From the NCBI GenBank assembly GCA_963834365.1, contig CAWIBS010000009.1, positions 124,001 to 188,000 on the forward strand: DNA of 64,000 nucleotides, in the 5' to 3' direction. The stretch comes from CAWJAP01 sp963834365. GTDB taxonomy: Bacteria > Acidobacteriota > Vicinamibacteria > Vicinamibacterales > Vicinamibacteraceae. Every line of letters begins with the position of its first letter. Positions within the stretch are counted from its first letter, which is position 1. Of the stretch, positions 26,322 to 34,936 are shown piece after piece. A model generated the notes under the pieces. The model worked only from the letters and a program-made list of their open reading frames with translations. It was not told the DNA's origin and ran no database searches. The position numbers and the translations under genes are program-made.

Positions 26322-29302
26322 ATGAAATGCGGTTTGTCCTCCCGCCGACTCGCACAATCGAGCCTCATTGCCGGGATGTTCGCCCTCGCGTCGGTCTCCC
26401 CGGTGTACGCAGCCGTCACTGCCAGCGTCGTCGGCACTCAGCTCCAGGTCACGGGCGACGCCGCCGATGACGTGATCACGCTCCGGCTGCTGGCCGGCGA
26501 TGCCACGCAGCTCGAGGTCCTCGACGGCGCAGCAGTCATCGGCACGTTCCCGCGCGCGACCTTCCTCACCATCGTGATCAACGGCGGACCCGGCGCCGAC
26601 ACCATCCTCGTCAGCGACGTGAACGGCGCGTTTACCGACACCCAGATCACGACGATCACTGGCGGCGACGGCAACGACACCATCACCGGCGGGGCAGGTG
26701 GCGAGATTCTGCTCGGCGACGCCGGCAATGACACGATTGTCGGGCTCGGCGGCAACGATTCACTGCAGGGCGGCGACGGCAACGACACGCTGACGGGCGG
26801 ACCGGGCGTCGATCCGCACCTCGGCGGCCCCGGCGACGACCTCATGATCTGGAACCCCGGCGACGGCAGCGAGCCGGTGGACGGCGAAGCGGGCACCGAC
26901 ACGTTTCAGTTCAACGGCGGCGCCGGCGTGGACACGATGACGATCAGCCCCAACGGGCAGCGGGTCACGTTCTTCCGCCTGCCGGGCCCGATCACGATGG
27001 ACATCGGCACGACCGAGAACGTGCTCGCGACGCCGCTGGCCGGCAACGACATCGTGTCCGGCAGCCCGGGGCTCGCCGGCCTCACCGTCCTCACCGTGGA
27101 CGGCGGCGACGGCGACGACACCATCACGGGCGGCGACGGCAACGACATCCTTCGCGGCGGCGCCGGATTCGACATCCTCAATGGCGAAGCGGGCAACGAC
27201 ACGCTCGTCGGCGGACCGAGCGCGCCCAACCCGAACTTCGAGCCGCACAACGGCGGCCCGGGCAACGATCTCGATGATCTGGAACCCCGGCGACGGCAAC
27301 GACCTGAACGAAGGCGGCGACGGCGTGGACACGCTGCAATTCAACGGCTCGGGCGGCAACGAGATCATGAGCGCGTCGGCCAACGGCCAGCGCGTCACCT
27401 TCCTGCGCAACCTGGCCAACATCAACATGGACGTCGGCACCACCGAGAACCTCGTCGTCTTCGCGCTCGGCGGCGACGATGCGCTCACGGCCGGGCCCGG
27501 CCTCACGGGCCTGATTGCCGTGTCCTACGACGGCGGCGCCGGAGCGGACACCTTCAATGCGCCGGCCTCGTCGATCGTGACCCTCATCGGCGGCACCGAG
27601 ATCGACACGCTGAACTTCGACGCGCTCGGGCAGGCGGCATCGGTCGAGGCCTCGACCATCAGCGTCGCAGGTCAGACGCGCGTGAATCACAGCCAGATCG
27701 AGAACATCAACGTGCTCAACGCGCCCACCGCGGTCCCGACCATCACCATCACCTCGCCGACCCCCGATCCGGCGACCACCGCGACGGCGCCGTTCATCAC
27801 CCTCGCCGGAACCGCGGCAGACGACACCGGAATCGCGTCGATCACCTGGGCGAGCGACCGAGGCGCGAGCGGCGCGGCGGTCGGGACGACGAACTGGCAG
27901 GCCGCCAACATTCCGCTCCTGGCTGGAGCCAACGTGATCAGCGTCACGGTACAGGACACCAGCGGGAACCGCGTCAGCGACACGATCACGGTCACGGTGA
28001 CGACACTCACCTACTTCCTGGCCGAAGGCGCCACGGGCCAGTTCTTCGATCTGGACGTCCTGGTGTCGAATCCGAACAGCGTGCCGGCGCCGATCGAGGC
28101 TCTGTTCCTGCGCGAGGACGGCACGAACGTCACCCGGACGTTCACTGTCCCTGCGCAAGCACAGCTCCCGATCCGGGTCGATGACATTGCCGGTCTCGAA
28201 GGCACGGCGGTCTCGACGGTGATTACGTCCACCAACGTCCTGCCGCTCGTCGTCGAGCGGACGATGTTCTGGGATCAGAGCGACTACGGTTCGCACGGCG
28301 GCACGGCGATCGACGCGCCGCGCACGCGGTGGCTGTTCGCCGAGGGATCACAGGGCTTCTTCAGCACCTTCGTGCTGCTGGCCAACGCCGGCACCAGCCC
28401 CGCGGACGTGAAGATGACGTTTCTGCGGGAGGCCGGCAGGTCCGGTCGAGAAGTTCTTCACCGTGTCGCCCCTGTCACGGCTCACCGTGGCGGCCGGCAC
28501 CATCCCCGAGCTCGCCAATACCTCGTTCTCGATCGTGGTCGATTCGACGGTCCCGATCATCGCCGAGCGCGCGATGTACTTCGGCACGGCTCGCTTCTGG
28601 GACGGCGGTCACGAAGCCGCGGGGGTGTCCGACGCCGCGACCACGTGGTTACTCGCCGAGGGTGCGACCGGGCCGTTCTTCGAAACGTTCGTCCTGGTCG
28701 GCAATCCCAACCCGTCGCCGGCGAACGTGACGATGAAGTTCCTGACCGACGGCGGCGTGACGATCGAACGGCAGTTCTCGATCGCCGCCAGCAGCCGGCT
28801 CACGGTGAACATCGAGACGCAGGACGCCGCGCTCGCCAACGCGGCGGTCTCGACGGCGATTACCGCCGACGTGCCGGTGGTCGCGGAGCGTGCGATGTAC
28901 TGGCCGGGGCCGCCGTCAACCTGGCACGAGGCGCACAACAGCTTCGGCACGACCGCGGTCGGTACCAAATGGGGGCTGGCCGAGGGCCGCGTCGGTCTGG
29001 CGCAGGGCTTCGACACCTACATCCTGCTCGCCAATGCCAGCCCGTCCCAGGCGGCGCAGGTCCGCATCACCTACCTGCGCGCCAACGGCACGGCAGTCCA
29101 GAAGACGTATACGGTCAATCCGACGTCACGGCTGAACGTGCACGTGAACGTGGACGTCCCGGAACTGGCGAACGAGACGTTCGGCGCCCTGATCGAATCG
29201 ACCAACGGCGTCGGCATCGTCGTGGAACGGGCGCTCTACTCGAACGCGCTCGGTGCGGTCTGGGCGGCGGGCACGAACGCGCTGGCGACGAGGCTGCCGT
29301 AG
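26322..29302 (+). CDS. Secreted RTX-like (hemolysin-type Ca-binding repeat) protein with repeated beta modules (two frame breaks)
   Basis: The joined product is about 990 aa. A signal peptide (to about 35, VSPVYA) precedes glycine/aspartate nonapeptide repeats of the GGxGxDx type (GGDGNDTITGG, GDAGNDTIVG, GGDGNDILRGG) at about 95-320, expected to bind calcium outside the cell. A Big/cadherin-like segment follows (TITSPTPDPATTA ... VISVTVQDTSGN). The C-terminus has four copies of an about 95-aa module: WLLAEGATGPFFETFVLVGN ... RLTVNIE ... VPVVAERAMYW. Breaks: an extra G at about 27273, visible because the same text DLMIWNPGDG occurs intact at 26840-26869, and a second break near 28440. A good ribosome-binding site sits before ATG 26322. 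Confidence 0.8.
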
Positions 29303-29581
29303 CACCAACCAACGGCAGGACGGGGCAGCACCGAAGGCCACGGGTTACGGGAAGCGCTTCCTGTAGCCCGTGGCTTCCCGATCTGGCCCTCGATCGCCGA
29401 TCGCTCTCAGGGGCCGCGTCGAATTGCAACGGTCGCAAACTTCTGGAATGTCTATATCCGATCAATTGGTCGTCAAGCGGAGAAGTGCCGTGGCGGCCCG
29501 CGCGTTCTGCGCGGGCTCGCCGACGGTCAATTGTGTTGAGGAAGCAGGCCGGAGACAGGAACGCCCGGCTTCGACTGACGG
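29303..29581. other. Convergent intergenic region with terminator-like hairpin
   Basis: At 29338-29373 an almost perfect palindrome (CCACGGGTTACGGGAAGC paired with GCTTCCTGTAGCCCGTGG) follows the RTX-like gene by 35 bp and probably ends its transcript. It lacks a U-tract. Its arms contain CTACGGG/GTAGCCC heptamer words. The rest of the gap shows no gene. Confidence 0.5.
29338..29373 (+). terminator. Hairpin after the RTX-like gene
   Basis: This is an 18-bp-per-arm palindrome with two mismatches and no loop, without a poly-T run. Its position right after the stop at 29302 supports a termination or 3'-end-stabilising role. Confidence 0.5.
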
Positions 29582-29800
29582 CTACTCGTTCTCGAACGGG
29601 GGCAGGAGATCGTCGAACTGAGGTGGCTGCGGGCCGGGGCGAATGCCCGCGATGTCTGGATCTTCGTCGCCGACGCGACGCGGGCCGGCTTCGGCGCGGC
29701 GCACCTTGGCTTCGACCCGACGGGCGGCCTTGTCCTTGCGCTTCTCAGCGAGGGCACGCTCCCGCTGGCGCTTGAGCTGTGTGGGTCGTGACTTGTTCAC
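29582..29800 (-). CDS. Small basic protein of unknown function (72 aa)
   Basis: The N-terminal half is very rich in Lys/Arg and probably one long helix (KSRPTQLKRQRERALAEKRK). The C-terminal half is acidic and Pro-rich (DEDPDIAG ... PPQFDDLLPPFE). The GTG start at 29800 has a strong AGGAGAG site at the right distance, which separates this from a chance frame. Short proteins beginning with this KSRPTQLKRQRE pattern recur in soil bacteria. An RNA- or DNA-contact role is a guess from charge only. It lies 30 bp downstream of the next small gene, probably in one transcript. Confidence 0.6.
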   Translation of the reverse strand: MNKSRPTQLKRQRERALAEKRKDKAARRVEAKVRRAEAGPRRVGDEDPDIAGIRPGPQPPQFDDLLPPFENE

Positions 29801-29830
29801 GTTGAACTCTCCTCGTAACCCCGGCGCGCG

Positions 29831-30082
29831 CTATTCGTCAGCGCCGGTAACGGCCGCAGCCACGACAGCCTTCGCCTTCGGCGCCCGTTTCGCGCGGGCA
29901 CCTCGCTTGGCCGAAGCAGGAGCTGGCTCGGTCGTCGATTCCAGCGTCACCATCGTCGTCACGAACGTGCGGACCCCGTGCTGGTCGAAGTCGATCACCG
30001 TGTGACGGGCGTTGACCGAGGTCACGGTGCCAGCGCCGTACTGGGGCTGGGTGACTCGATCGCCGGCGGCAAAAGCGCGCAT
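29831..30082 (-). CDS. Small SH3/Tudor-like (DUF3553/CarD-type fold) protein
   Basis: From the ATG at 30082 this is 83 aa. The first 50 residues form a beta-barrel-like domain (FAAGDRVTQPQYGAGTVTSV, then HTVIDFDQHGVRTFVTTMVTLE) that resembles the small GDRVxHxxYGxGTV domains of CarD, UvrD C-terminus and DUF3553 proteins. The tail is Ala/Lys-rich (KRGARAKRAPKAKAVVAAA) and resembles nucleic-acid-binding tails. A link to transcription or repair proteins is inference from the fold. An upstream ATG at 30103 would add seven residues. Confidence 0.6.
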   Translation of the reverse strand: MRAFAAGDRVTQPQYGAGTVTSVNARHTVIDFDQHGVRTFVTTMVTLESTTEPAPASAKRGARAKRAPKAKAVVAAAVTGADE

Positions 30083-30103
30083 TCGGGGCCTCCTGAGCTT
30101 CAC

Positions 30104-30425
30104 GGACAGGCATCGGCCTGACGGACCACGCCGGACGAGCTGACGAGTCCCGACCGAAGGGCCAGATCGACTGTGACGAACGGGACCGGAGCGACCTCGA
30201 GAGGTACCCGGGCGCGTGCCGCTTAGCCGGGACGGCGCCCCGGCAGGCTCCGGCGTTCAGAGCCTCGAATTATGTCACGACGTGTGGCTTCTGTCGATGG
30301 CAGGGCTGCCGTGATGGCGCGGCTGCAGCGACGTCGAGAGGGACGTCCCAATCGCGCAGACGCCGCCACTTCGGGGCGGGCGTATACTCGCGGCGCCGGC
30401 CCATCGACCGACAGGAGGAAGAACG
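30104..30425. other. Divergent intergenic region
   Basis: These 322 bp separate the two small minus-strand genes from the DUF937 gene. I see no gene, no strong promoter match and no repeat array. The DUF937 ribosome-binding site (CAGGAGGAAG) is at about 30411-30420. Confidence 0.4.
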
Positions 30426-30998
30426 ATGAACGTCCTGGACATGCTCGTCAATGCGCAAGGTGGCGCGTCGGTTGCCCAGCTCGGCAGTCAATTCGGCCTC
30501 GATCAGACGCAGACGCAGGCGGCCCTCGGCGCGCTCGTCCCGGCCCTCGCCGCAGGCGTTCAACGCAACGTCGCCGGCGGCGGCGGTCTCGAGAACCTGA
30601 TTGGAGCCCTGGCCGGCGGCGGACACCGCCGCTACGTCGAGGACGTCTCGTCGCTCGAGGCGCCGGAAACGACCGCCGACGGCAACGCGATCCTCAGCCA
30701 TATCCTCGGCAGCCGCGATGTCAGCCGGCAGGTGGCCTCGCAGGCCGCCTCCCAGACCGGCATCGGCGCCGACGTTCTCAAGCGGATGCTCCCGGTCGTC
30801 GCCGCGATGATGATGGGGGCCATGAGCCAGCGATCCGGTTCGTCCGCCATGGGCCTCGGACCACAGGGCTCGGCGTCGACCATCGCGAGCATGCTGGGAC
30901 CGCTGCTCGATCAGAACCGCGATGGGTCGATGATCGACGATGTCCTCGGCATGGCGAATCGCTTCTTCAAGACCGGCGGCCCTGGCCGACAGGGCTGA
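30426..30998 (+). CDS. DUF937 domain-containing protein
   Basis: This 190-aa protein matches the DUF937 pattern: NVLDMLVNAQGGASVAQLG, GLDQTQTQAALGALVPALAAG, ILGSRDVSRQVASQAASQTG and DVLKRMLPVVAAMMMGAM, ending with a short GSMIDDVLGMANRFF segment. The helical segments resemble the YidB/DUF937 architecture; the function is unknown. The AGGAGGAAG site sets the ATG at 30426. Its stop codon is the TGA inside a REP-like palindrome (30988-31007), so the last codons are repeat-derived. Confidence 0.85.
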   Translation: MNVLDMLVNAQGGASVAQLGSQFGLDQTQTQAALGALVPALAAGVQRNVAGGGGLENLIGALAGGGHRRYVEDVSSLEAPETTADGNAILSHILGSRDVSRQVASQAASQTGIGADVLKRMLPVVAAMMMGAMSQRSGSSAMGLGPQGSASTIASMLGPLLDQNRDGSMIDDVLGMANRFFKTGGPGRQG

Positions 30999-31007
30999 AG
31001 CCCTGTC
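30988..31007. repeat. REP-like palindrome supplying the stop of the DUF937 gene
   Basis: GACAGGGCTGAAGCCCTGTC is a palindrome with the GCTGAAGC centre typical of this window's repeats. The TGA at 30996-30998 is the stop of the DUF937 gene. Transcripts would end in a hairpin at the stop codon. Confidence 0.8.
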
Positions 31008-31053
31008 CCACCTGAGCGAACCAGCCTCGCTCGATTTTCGACAGGAGATCGAG

Positions 31054-33522
31054 TTACTCCGATCGCAGGCAGGCGATCGGGTCGATGCGCGCGGCGCGGC
31101 GAGCCGGCACGTAGCTCGCGGCGATGGCGACCGCCACGAGCAACGCCGGCGACGCCACGAAGGTCACGGGATCGGCGGCGCCGATGCCGAACAACAGGCC
31201 CTCGAACGTCCGCGACAGGAAGAATGCGCCGGCGAGGCCGATCGCGACCCCGACCGTGGCCACGATCGCCCCGTGGCCGACAATCAGGCGGAGCACACCG
31301 CCCGGCGTCGCCCCGAGCGCCATCCGAATGCCAATCTCCCGTCGCCCCTGATCGACGAGATACGCGAGCACGCCGTAGACCCCGACCATCGCCAGCACGA
31401 GTGCAAGGCCGGCGAAGAGGGCGAACAGCACCATCGAGAAACGGCGGCGCGCGAGCGACTCTCCGACCCGCGCCGCCATCGTCCGAACGCGATACATCGG
31501 CAGATCGGGATCGATGCGACGCAGGGCCTGCCGCGCCGCCGCCGCGAGCGCGTCCGGACTCGCGTCACTCCGCAGGACGACGTTCATCGCCCGCGTCGGA
31601 ACCTGCGTGTGCGGAAAGTACATCGCGATGCGGGAGTCCGAGTCGAGCGTGTACTGCTTGACCCGTCCGACGACGCCGACGATGGTCATCCACGGCGAGT
31701 CCGATCCTTCGCCGCCGAGCCGCACACGCTTGCCCACCGCGGACTCACGCGGCCAGAACTGACGCGCCATGTGCTCGTCCACGATCACGACCCGCGGCTG
31801 GTCGCGCGTGTCGCCCGCCTCGAAGAAACGCCCTTCCCGCAGAGGAATGTCCATCGCCTGGAAATAGCGGCCGCCCACCATGCGCTGGTCGGCGTTGATG
31901 AACTTCTCGCCGGCCGGTGGCGTGCGTCCCTCGATGGTGATCGGCCCCCACGCGAACATCTGGCTGAGGGGAAGCGCTGACACGCCGCCCGACTCGATGA
32001 CGCCCGGGAGCCGGTCGAGCGCCGGCCACAAGTCACGATAGGCCCCGAGGACCGCCTTCCCGTCGTTGTATCGCCGACCGCTCATCGTCAGCTCGAAGGT
32101 CAGCACGCCAGTCGGATTGAAACCTGGCGGCACCTCCAGCAGTCGCACGAAGCTGCGCACGAGGAGACCGGCCGCCACCAGCAGCATGACGGCCATGGCG
32201 AGCTCGGCGACCACGAGCAGGCGGCGCAGCGGCTGACGGCGTCCCCACAGCGCGCCCGAGCCTTCCGATCCGCGAGCGCCGTCCTTCAGGTGCGTGTGGG
32301 GCTGGTCGCGCCCGAGCCGCCACGCGGGCGCCAGTCCGAAGAGGAGGCCCGACAGGATCGACACCGTCACGGTGAAGGCGGGCACGCTCCAGTCAATCGC
32401 AATTTCGCCGAGACGCGGGACGCTTGCCGCGCCGAGCGCTCGAATGCCCTCGAGCATCGCTTTGGCCAGCACGAGCCCCACGAGACCGCCCGCGGTCGCG
32501 AGCACCACGCTCTCGGTCAGCAGCTGCCGCACGAGCCGCGCGCGGCTCGCACCGATCGCGGCACGCACCGCCATCTCCTTCTGACGAGAGATGCCGCGCG
32601 CCAGCAACAGGTTCGCGACATTCGCGCACGCGATGAGCAGGACGACGCCGACGGCTCCGGCGAGAAGGACGACCGGGCGCCGGACGTCGCCGACGACCGC
32701 CTGCTGGAGCGGCACGATCGAAAACGTCAGCCCTCCGTTGGGCGGGTAGACGTCGGGATGGTCCCGGCGCAGACGAGCGGTGATGGTATCCATCTCCGCC
32801 TGCGCCATCTCCACGCTCACGTCACGTTCGAGCTTGCCGACGATGTTGTAGTCCTCGCGCGTCCGGATGGCAGCGGCGTCGGCGCCGAGCGGGAGCGACA
32901 ACAGAACCTCGGCGTCCTCGGCGCCGCCCAGCGTTGGCAGCACGTTCCGCGGCAGCGAGAAGCCCTCCGGTGCAACCCCGACGATCTCGTACGGTTGGCC
33001 GTTCAGGACAATCGCACGCCCGAGCACGTTCGCCTCGCCGCCGAACCGGCGCATCCACATGCCGTGGCTCAGGATGGCCTTCCCCGCCGCGCCAGCCCGG
33101 TCATCGTCGGGCGTGAACAGTCGGCCATGACGGGGACGCGCGCCGAGCATCGGCAGAAGCCCCGACGAGACACGGATCGTGCCGACGCGTTCGGGCTCTC
33201 CCCCACCGGAGAGGTTGTCATTGCCGCCAATCGCAATCGCCAGCGCCTCGAATCCATCGTGGGCCGTGACGATGTCGAAGTACTGGGCGGTGGAAAACCA
33301 GTCTTCCGTGATGCCGAGACCGGGCGAGCGATTCCACAGGATTGTGAGCCGGTCGGCGTCCGCGTAGGGGAGCGGTCGAAGCAGGACGGCACGGGCGACG
33401 CTGAAGATGGCGGTGTTGGCGCCGACGCCAATCGCCAGCGAAGCGAGCGCCACCAGCGTGAACCCCGGCGAGGCACGGAGCGCGCGCACGGCGTAGCGAA
33501 CGTCACGGAACAGCGAGCGCAT
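31054..33522 (-). CDS. MacB/FtsX-type orphan ABC permease (ADOP-like, short form)
   Basis: This 822-aa membrane protein has two halves, each with a MacB periplasmic core domain and an FtsX permease domain: N-terminal helix FTLVALASLAIGVGANTAIFSV, the first FtsX block VVLLAGAVGVVLLIACANVANLLLARG with MAVRAAIGASRARLVRQLLTE, and a second block MVLFALFAGLALVLAMVGVYGVLAYLVDQ with EIGIRMALGATPGGVLRLI. This matches the duplicated orphan permeases greatly expanded in Acidobacteria, which have no ATPase gene beside them. It lacks the N-terminal ADOP extension and PadR partner of the copy at 34.9 kb. The substrate is unknown. Confidence 0.9.
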   Translation of the reverse strand: MRSLFRDVRYAVRALRASPGFTLVALASLAIGVGANTAIFSVARAVLLRPLPYADADRLTILWNRSPGLGITEDWFSTAQYFDIVTAHDGFEALAIAIGGNDNLSGGGEPERVGTIRVSSGLLPMLGARPRHGRLFTPDDDRAGAAGKAILSHGMWMRRFGGEANVLGRAIVLNGQPYEIVGVAPEGFSLPRNVLPTLGGAEDAEVLLSLPLGADAAAIRTREDYNIVGKLERDVSVEMAQAEMDTITARLRRDHPDVYPPNGGLTFSIVPLQQAVVGDVRRPVVLLAGAVGVVLLIACANVANLLLARGISRQKEMAVRAAIGASRARLVRQLLTESVVLATAGGLVGLVLAKAMLEGIRALGAASVPRLGEIAIDWSVPAFTVTVSILSGLLFGLAPAWRLGRDQPHTHLKDGARGSEGSGALWGRRQPLRRLLVVAELAMAVMLLVAAGLLVRSFVRLLEVPPGFNPTGVLTFELTMSGRRYNDGKAVLGAYRDLWPALDRLPGVIESGGVSALPLSQMFAWGPITIEGRTPPAGEKFINADQRMVGGRYFQAMDIPLREGRFFEAGDTRDQPRVVIVDEHMARQFWPRESAVGKRVRLGGEGSDSPWMTIVGVVGRVKQYTLDSDSRIAMYFPHTQVPTRAMNVVLRSDASPDALAAAARQALRRIDPDLPMYRVRTMAARVGESLARRRFSMVLFALFAGLALVLAMVGVYGVLAYLVDQGRREIGIRMALGATPGGVLRLIVGHGAIVATVGVAIGLAGAFFLSRTFEGLLFGIGAADPVTFVASPALLVAVAIAASYVPARRAARIDPIACLRSE

Positions 33523-33944
33523 GGGCGTTGGGTCGGTCGTCGGTCGTCGGTCGTCGGTCGTCGGTCTTTGGTCTTTGGTCTTTGGTCTTCGGTCTTCGGT
33601 CTGCGGTCCCCGTCGGCGGGGCTGAAGCCCCGCCCTACCGATCTTGCCGCGGCCTCACCGGTAGGCCGGACCTTTAGGTCCGGCGTGCTTGGGAGCTCAC
33701 TTCAGTCGGGCTGCGGACTACCGGACGTGCGAAAAGCACTCTGGCGAGCCCGTGGCCTCAGACTGTAGCCCGTAGCCTGTAGTCGTAGCCCGTCTTTGGT
33801 CTTCGGTCGCTGGTCCTTGGTCGCTGGTCGCTTGTCTTTGGCCTTTGGCACTCGCTGATCCAGATCCCGATGCCTGGCGCCTGATCCCTGATGCCTGGTG
33901 CCTTGCTATAGTGGCAGAGCCACGCCGATCCGGAGAACTGCTCC
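33523..33944. repeat. Heptamer composite repeat element 5 plus REP-like pair; weak promoter
   Basis: The gap carries (GGTCGTC)/(GGTCTTT) words 33534-33600, GGCGGGGCTGAAGCCCCGCC, GCCGGACCTTTAGGTCCGGC, a shortened CTGCGGA/CTACCGG block, a GTGCGAAAAGCAC core, GTAGCCY words (33765-33792), GGTCGCT/GGTCTTY words, and TGATGCC/TGGYGCC words to 33903. A TATAGT at 33907-33912 could be the -10 of the next gene, but no matching -35 is evident. No gene is seen. Confidence 0.75.
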
Positions 33945-34403
33945 ATGCATGCCTGGACGCCCCTGTTGATCCTTGCCGTTGCGCTCTCTGGCCAGGAGCC
34001 CGAGAAGAAGGTGCCGGCTGACTCGCTGGAGATCGTCGCCAACGGCTGCCTGAAGGGCCGCGTCTTCACCGCCACGGGTCAACGCACCGACGAGAACGTG
34101 TCGCGCGGGCCCGACGTGACCGGGCGCAGCTTCCGGCTGTCGGGCCCGAAAGCCGTCATGAGCAGCGTGAAGGCGCAGGACGGGCACCTTGTCGAGATCG
34201 TCGGGCTCGTGCGCAAGTCGGCGCTGCCCGACAATGCCCCCGGCGCCCGCATCGGCAACACGCGTGTCGTCATCGGCGGCAACCCGCAGCGCAGCGACCC
34301 GACCAGCATGCAGGCCCGCAGCATGCCGGTCGGCAACTACGTCGTCATGGACGTGACGGCGGTGCGCTACCTGTCGGACGACTGCCCGATCGACCGTCGT
34401 TGA
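33945..34403 (+). CDS. Small secreted protein of unknown function
   Basis: This 152-aa protein has a short signal peptide (HAWTPLLILAVALSGQ) and a mature domain beginning VANGCLKGRVFTATGQ, then FRLSGPKAVMSSVKAQDGHLVEIVGLVRK. The pattern of beta-strands ending in GHxVEIxG resembles the small OB-fold-like secreted proteins common in Acidobacteria (DUF5818-type), but this is a loose match. Two cysteines (NGCL, DDCP) may form a disulfide. The ATG at 33945 has a CGGAGAA site. I cannot assign a function. Confidence 0.6.
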   Translation: MHAWTPLLILAVALSGQEPEKKVPADSLEIVANGCLKGRVFTATGQRTDENVSRGPDVTGRSFRLSGPKAVMSSVKAQDGHLVEIVGLVRKSALPDNAPGARIGNTRVVIGGNPQRSDPTSMQARSMPVGNYVVMDVTAVRYLSDDCPIDRR

Positions 34404-34586
34404 GGCCAGTCGCAGAGTTCACTCGAGTGGTCAGCGCTGGCGCAGGGCATTGAGCCCTGCGCGGGCCCGTTGTCACACCCTCCCGCCCGGACATTCGCCG
34501 CCGATCCTCGCGAGCGCCGCCGCTGTTCCTCTTGACAGTCGAAAGAAGCGCGCCTACGCTTCTTTCGAGTATCGAAAGGAGCCGGG
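34404..34586. other. Intergenic region with hairpin and PadR promoter
   Basis: At 34440-34462 a perfect 9-bp stem (GCGCAGGGC/GCCCTGCGC, loop ATTGA) follows the small secreted protein gene and is terminator- or REP-like. The PadR promoter/operator follows at 34532-34567. Confidence 0.55.
34532..34567 (+). promoter_or_regulatory. padR promoter with overlapping 11-bp inverted repeat (likely autoregulatory operator)
   Basis: TTGACA (34532-34537) and TACGCT (34555-34560) are 17 bp apart, a fair sigma-70 pair. A perfect inverted repeat CGAAAGAAGCG / CGCTTCTTTCG (34540-34550 and 34557-34567, 6-bp spacer) covers the spacer and -10 region. PadR proteins bind dyads as dimers, so repression of the padR-permease operon by its own product is the natural reading. 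Confidence 0.7.
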
Positions 34587-34928
34587 GTGACCAAGGAACG
34601 GGGCGATCTTCTGCAGGGCACGCTCGACATGCTGGTGCTCAAGGCGCTGCAGCTCCAGCCGATGCACGGGTGGGGCATCACCGAACGCATCGAGCAGTGG
34701 TCGGAGAACGTGTTGCTGCTGGGCCAGGGCACGCTCTATCCCGCGCTGTACCGATTGGAGCGCCAGGGCCTGATTCGATCCGAATGGAAAGTCACCGAGA
34801 ACAATCGCCGCGCGCGCTACTACGCGCTGACGCGCGAAGGTCGGCGGCAGTTCACCGACGAGCTCGCGCAGTGGCGCCGCGTGTCACGCGCGGTCAACCT
34901 GGTGCTCGAGGCCACCGTGAACCGCTGA
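34587..34928 (+). CDS. PadR-family transcriptional regulator (acidobacterial type)
   Basis: This 113-aa winged-helix repressor has the N-terminal DLLQGTLDMLVLKALQ, GWGITERIEQ, the recognition segment LLGQGTLYPALYRLERQGLI and wing SEWKVTENNRRARYYALT, followed by a short dimerisation helix (EGRRQFTDELAQWRRV). These features match the acidobacterial PadR subfamily that sits next to ADOP permeases. It starts with GTG at 34587 behind AAAGGAG and is 8 bp from the permease ATG, so the two form an operon. The likely target is its own promoter dyad. The inducer is unknown. Confidence 0.92.
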   Translation: MTKERGDLLQGTLDMLVLKALQLQPMHGWGITERIEQWSENVLLLGQGTLYPALYRLERQGLIRSEWKVTENNRRARYYALTREGRRQFTDELAQWRRVSRAVNLVLEATVNR

Positions 34929-34936
34929 GCCGTGCC

